Of a DNA stretch of 64,000 bases, positions 60,852 through 64,000 are shown piece after piece. Numbering within the stretch: position 1 is the stretch's first letter; every line of letters starts with the position of its first letter. The position numbers were made by a program, and so were the translations under genes. Under the pieces are notes generated by a model. It was not told the DNA's origin, did not search any database, and was given only the letters and a program-made list of their open reading frames with translations. This DNA comes from an uncultured Porphyromonas sp. (GTDB lineage Bacteria; Bacteroidota; Bacteroidia; Bacteroidales; Porphyromonadaceae), in assembly GCF_938039215.1 (NCBI RefSeq), contig NZ_CALHVI010000032.1:27274-91273 (forward strand), in the 5' to 3' direction.

Positions 60852-60952
60852 TATGTACCCAAAATGCCATTTTCGGGTACATACTCAAGGCATATCACTT
60901 CACTATGCAGACTCACTCCACCAAAGTCATTATATACCTTATTAGTGGCAAA
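60852..60952 (-). promoter_or_regulatory. hipBST promoter and operator dyad
   Basis: A 32-bp inverted repeat has outer arms TATGTACCC (60852-60860) and GGGTACATA (60875-60883) and inner AAAAT/ATTTT pairing. It lies between the hipB start and a minus-strand promoter (-33 TTTG, complement of 60949-60952; 19-bp spacer; -7 TGACTTTG, complement of 60922-60929, one base off consensus). A bound HipB dimer would block elongation or initiation. Confidence 0.6.
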
Positions 60953-60972
60953 TATAAGAAATACAAATCGAT

Positions 60973-60995
60973 TATACCCCTTTTCGGGGATATTA
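60973..60995. promoter_or_regulatory. Second HipB operator candidate
   Basis: TATACCCC-5 nt-GGGGATATTA has the TAT-CC...GG-ATA logic of the E. coli HipB operator (TATCC-N8-GGATA). A weaker third copy (TATACCC...GGGA) starts at 61016. Confidence 0.45.
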
Positions 60996-61061
60996 TCCTC
61001 AGCAAAAGAAGAAATTATACCCAATAGGGAGTGCTATGACATTTTTCTTGCATCATTTTGC

Positions 61062-61399
61062 TTTGATATGCTCCAAAATAGGTACTTTTGCAGTGAACAA
61101 GCGTGCTAAAAACAAATGGGAGGTATTATGATTAGCTGATTAATAGGCAATACCGACAAAGATAAGATTGAAAGATTGAGAACTAAGCTATGCGGTACAA
61201 GCACGTAACCACCTATAAAACAGTTAGATAAAACTGATTTTTCATTTATTTTAGGGTGCTTTGTACCGATTAAATAGCTAATCGCCTAAGTGATAGAAGG
61301 GTAATGATGCTGCATCGGCAAGTAATCATAGCTTGAGATAAGCAAGCATAGGCTACTAATATCAACGAATAAAGGCGTTCGCAATGAACGCCTTTATTC
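61062..61399 (+). ncRNA. Candidate non-coding transcript divergent from hipBST
   Basis: A full consensus plus-strand promoter (TTTG 61062-61065, 17-bp spacer, TACTTTTG 61083-61090) is followed by about 275 bp with no ORF longer than about 14 codons (an ATG at 61129 is stopped after two codons). A perfect 14-bp terminator stem follows: GAATAAAGGCGTTC (61367-61380) with GAACGCCTTTATTC (61386-61399). The predicted RNA is about 300 nt. It may be a regulatory RNA or a promoter left behind by a deleted gene. Confidence 0.4.
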
Positions 61400-61458
61400 A
61401 TTGGCCATGCCCCACTAGATATCATTCTTTACCTTGCAGAGGGTGGGATTGTACCCTC

Positions 61459-62547
61459 CTACTCTCTCTTTCCTATGATGCTCTTGATTTTCTTGATCAT
61501 GGCAGAGGCATACTGCATCATACCATAGTCCGAAGGATGCACATAGTCTATCCAAGCATCTGGAGTCAAGCCTAGCTCCTCTCTGGAGAGGTAGAAGAGA
61601 TTCTTCACTCCTCCCTTCTGGAGCTGCAAATAAGCCTCTTGCTGCGCTTGATTGCAGCGTGCACTCTGCTCTCCTTGCGCTTGGTGGGTCAAGGTGTTGC
61701 TATTCCCAGCATGTTCTACGACAAGGATGGCAACATTCGGCACCTTGCTGATACGATGCACTGCATTCTTCATTCGCCTGATGATCTCATCGCTACCGAT
61801 AGCTACCATATTCGGCATACAATCCAATATGACTAGCTCAGGATACTGCTCACAGATGAGTTCTATGATTTCGCACTCCAGCTTCCCATTGCCCGAGAAT
61901 CCAAGGTTGATCAAAGGTCGCTCCAACTTTCGCCCCACGATATTCGCCCAGGCCATAGCGGGTCGAGAAGCGCAAGCCCCTTGAGCGATTGAAGTACCAT
62001 ATAAGACAATGGGACACTCCTTGACTGCGGGGACAAAGGAAAAGCTAGAGCCTTCTGGCACACCGATCTCTAAATGGGAGACCTCGTTGTAAAGTGGCAA
62101 ATAGAGGATGTACTCGGTATCCTTCCCAACCTGTATTCCTCTATCAACTCTATACTTGTACTGAATAGTATCTCCAAAGCTATAAGTGCCAAAGCAAAAT
62201 GCCATGTCTTCGTAGCAGTATAGGTCGACTCCCGACACTCCAGTGGATGGCATGTGGGGCATATTTAGAGGTTGTGCGACCTCATAGCGCACGCTGATGT
62301 CCTGCGCATTGGTCTTAAAGCGAATAGACAAGCCTGCTTATTGACAGGAGAGTTACCACACCTTCTCCCTCACCAGATCCTTAACTCTGTTCGGAAATCT
62401 ATGGTAGTTGCCCCCATCTTCATTCCATCCTTGGTTTTGAATGTAGGTCGATCCGCTCGTTTGCATAGGGTCGTACCAAGCCGTTTGCCGGAAGCATTCG
62501 GTGAGCACCGTCAAGAGAATGACGGCAATAGTCCATAGCTGTTTCAT
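61459..62547 (-). pseudogene. SGNH-type esterase interrupted by two in-frame TAA codons
   Basis: From an ATG at 62547 the minus strand gives a signal peptide (MKQLWTIAVILLTVLTEC), then NRVKDLVREKVW, stop, LSCQ, stop, AGLSIRFKTNAQDI and onward in one frame to 61459. Removing the two TAA codons (62353-62355 and 62338-62340) leaves a continuous SGNH hydrolase: an N-terminal beta-sandwich domain, then IVLYGTSIAQGACASRP (catalytic Ser), LGFSGNGKLE (Gly/Asn blocks) and YVHPSDYG (Asp-His). The stops would block normal translation, so it is probably inactive unless a downstream start is used. Confidence 0.85.
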
Positions 62548-63152
62548 CTTAATCTTCTTATTGCCCGCTGGAGGTAGAAATGGAAGGCATGCCCCTTGGA
62601 ACACGGGAGCTCGTTGGGAATTCGCTAAATATGGGCAGATCAGTGGTTTCATTTGGAGAAGCAGCCTCATGAAGAGGCACTCTTTTACAGGTGGTTTCAC
62701 CAAGATAGCTACCGCAATGGCAAAAGGAGCTTCTTTGTTACCTACCTCCAAAGAATGAAAGCATCCTTGATAGCAGCTCAAACTTAAATGAAACAGCTCA
62801 GCTAACCAAATGGGAAGGTTCTTCCCTAGACGGAGATTCCAGCATAACCTAATACGAAGTATAACATAGCTCTTACCGATAAGCAGACTAACAAGCACCC
62901 TAAATGAATGGAACAGTCGAAGCGCTTAATCTCACTGCAATGCGAGAGAATATCCTATCCCCCTCCGTCTTAATTGATGCACTTCTCCTAGAGGAGCTTA
63001 TGGGAAGCTATACCAAGAAGAAGCTACTAAGATTGGCAGGCATACACTCGAGCATTAATATCAGAAGGATGGCTCCTTAGCAGTAAGTATCCCCCTTTCA
63101 ATAGGTACTTGGACAGAATGCAAAGAAGGAGCTACTGTAGGTTGCTAGCAAC
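62548..63152. other. Gene-poor stretch between the SGNH pseudogene and array E
   Basis: About 600 bp. The only reading frame with any claim is a 58-codon plus-strand ORF at 62904-63080 (starts MNGTVEALNLTAMRENILS), with no recognisable family, promoter or partner. It may be a remnant or chance. Confidence 0.3.
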
Positions 63153-63234
63153 CCCTATAATGGGTCCCGTTTGCGACCCATCATGGGTTCCTCCTGTTAC
63201 CCATGATGGGTCACTTCTACGACCTATGATGGAT
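63153..63234. repeat. Palindrome array E: four 13-bp dyads, 23-bp period
   Basis: CCCTATAATGGGT (63153-63165), ACCCATCATGGGT (63176-63188), ACCCATGATGGGT (63199-63211) and ACCTATGATGGAT (63222-63234) are spaced by exactly 10 bp. The middle two are perfect dyads; the outer two are decayed. It lies 137 bp upstream of the tRNA-Ser promoter. Confidence 0.88.
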
Positions 63235-63370
63235 CAGCTCAGATCTATCAGAGCCCCCCTTTGACTCTCCGACTAAGCGGCCCCATGCAACAGTATCTGA
63301 GATCAGAAAATCTGAATATAATATACAAAGAATCTATCCCTCCCAACTTGACACATTGAGCGAAAAGTAC

Positions 63371-63378
63371 TATCTTTG
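63371..63378 (+). promoter_or_regulatory. tRNA-Ser promoter -7 box
   Basis: TATCTTTG is an exact consensus match 48 bp before the tRNA. Confidence 0.6.
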
Positions 63379-63426
63379 CGCCAGCTTCAGACAAGGGCAT
63401 AGTCCTCTGAATGAAGCTAGACCAAC

Positions 63427-63511
63427 GGAGAGATGGCAGAGTGGTCGAATGTGGCGGTCTCGAAATCCGTTGTACCGCAAGGTACCGGGGGTTCGAATCC
63501 CTCTCTCTCCG
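63427..63511 (+). tRNA. tRNA-Ser (CGA)
   Basis: The acceptor GGAGAGA (63427-63433) pairs with TCTCTCC (63504-63510), discriminator G. Loop CTCGAAA gives anticodon CGA. The long variable arm (TTGTACCGCAAGGTACCGGG region) is typical of tRNA-Ser. The T-arm has GGTTCGAATCC. It is a common integration target, and a DUF3853 gene follows. Confidence 0.94.
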
Positions 63512-63516
63512 CAATA

Positions 63517-63556
63517 AAGGGTGTAAATCAGCAGGTTATGCGATTTACACCCTTTT
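63517..63556 (+). terminator. Terminator after tRNA-Ser
   Basis: AAAGGGTGTAAATC (63517-63530 region) pairs with GATTTACACCCTTTT (63542-63556). Confidence 0.85.
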
Positions 63557-63590
63557 CTACACCCAGAAATACCGATAGCTTATAAGACGA

Positions 63591-63643
63591 CAAGCCGAGC
63601 CCTTGGAGCTTCTTGATGGAGCCCAAAGGGCTCGGCTTGTTTT
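63591..63643. terminator. Second strong hairpin
   Basis: CAAGCCGAGCCCTT (63591-63604) pairs perfectly with AAGGGCTCGGCTTG (63626-63639), followed by TTTT. It is redundant with the tRNA terminator and may mark an element boundary. Confidence 0.8.
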
Positions 63644-63705
63644 CTCTCATTTGCCTGATACTTCCTCCCCTTTCCCAGGCTATTCGGACGTGCTCATTTC
63701 GCCTA

Positions 63706-63713
63706 TACATTTG
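63706..63713 (+). promoter_or_regulatory. Promoter -7 box for the DUF3853 gene
   Basis: TACATTTG, exact TAnnTTTG, 93 bp before the ATG at 63807. Confidence 0.5.
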
Positions 63714-63806
63714 CAGTGTCAGAGCCATTCAAGACGATGCTTGAAGACTCTCGAAGACTCATAAAGATACATTCAAGTGGATTGACACCGCAACGTATAA
63801 GCAACT

Positions 63807-64000
63807 ATGACACTAAACGAACTCCTCGAGAAGCCCGTATGGCAGATGAAGGGTGAAGAACTACTCTTCCTCACCCAACAGAAAGTAATGCAACCAGAGG
63901 GAGCAGAATCCGAGATGTCTTCCGCCAAAGAAGAAAGACACTTCGTTTACGGGCTATCTGGACTTGCCCGGCTTTTTGGGTGTAGCCTCCCCACAGCCAA
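63807..64000 (+). CDS. DUF3853 family DNA-binding protein, N-terminal part (runs off right edge)
   Basis: The ATG at 63807 opens MTLNELLEKPVWQMKGEELL, then HFVYGLSGLARLFGCSLPTA and stays open to the window end. This matches the start of DUF3853 proteins: the KPVWQMTGEE-like opening, a YGI-x-GLA-x-LFGCS-x-PTA helix-turn-helix that resembles excisionase-type modules. These small proteins occur at the edge of Bacteroidota integrative elements. Its place just after tRNA-Ser suggests an element integrated at that tRNA and extending beyond the window. Confidence 0.8.
   Translation, partial: MTLNELLEKPVWQMKGEELLFLTQQKVMQPEGAESEMSSAKEERHFVYGLSGLARLFGCSLPTA

Noticed and set aside
61062..61399. Retron or similar RNA
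   Set aside because: No reverse transcriptase gene is nearby, so only a generic ncRNA candidate is supported.
62353..62898. 181-codon minus-strand ORF
   Set aside because: Only its last 64 codons (from ATG 62547) are real, as the 5' part of the SGNH pseudogene; the rest is chance.

Overview
The window looks like chromosome from a Bacteroidota bacterium, most likely a Porphyromonas-type anaerobe. Evidence: class III fructose-bisphosphatase, a T9SS 'plug' (DUF5103) protein, HU-HIG DNA-binding proteins, DUF4301, DUF2141 and DUF3853 proteins, and many Bacteroidota promoters of the form TAnnTTTG (-7) with an occasional TTTG (-33). Core genes are GC-rich. Roughly 40.3-61.4 kb is visibly more AT-rich.

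Layout. 1-1393: a secreted DUF2141 protein and the N-terminal part of a TonB-dependent receptor (minus strand). 1.9-40.3 kb: mostly plus-strand housekeeping genes. These are argS, a RelA/SpoT homologue with an eroded hydrolase domain, fbp, pta-ackA, a GltD/NfnB-like oxidoreductase, tRNA-Pro, ribE, the DUF5103 plug, lepA, dnaB, two M24 peptidases, coaD, a SUI1 homologue, HU-HIG, recJ-recQ, an MBL hydrolase, tRNA-Val and tRNA-Gln, a CDP-alcohol phosphatidyltransferase with GtrA, a GH3 glycosidase with a serine hydrolase, udk and mnmE.

40.3-61.4 kb is a defence and mobile-DNA island. It holds small accessory proteins, then an HU-HIG gene followed closely by a two-gene Kiwa-like system (KwaA/KwaB). 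Upstream of these is an array of eight CTATATAG palindromes at an exact 22-bp period. Next come a single-HKD phospholipase-D-family protein and a decayed mobilizable element (HTH, DUF3987 with an amber stop, DUF6371 remnant, frameshifted mobC, intact relaxase and accessory protein). A minus-strand defence block follows from 60.8 down to 49.3 kb: HipB-HipS-HipT, a WYL regulator, type I restriction-modification (hsdM-hsdS-hsdR), and a CBASS made of CdnE and TIR-STING. The hsdM and CdnE promoters share a conserved block at the same distance from the -7 box.

61.4-64 kb: an SGNH hydrolase pseudogene with two in-frame stops, tRNA-Ser, and the start of a DUF3853 gene that probably opens another tRNA-associated element.

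The most unusual non-coding structure is a family of five palindrome arrays (near 1.7, 14.8, 33.5, 41.4 and 63.2 kb). In all five, palindromes of 12, 13 or 14 bp are separated by exactly 10 bp. Four of the five lie upstream of translation genes (argS, lepA, tRNA-Val/Gln, tRNA-Ser). The fifth is directly upstream of the HU-Kiwa genes.
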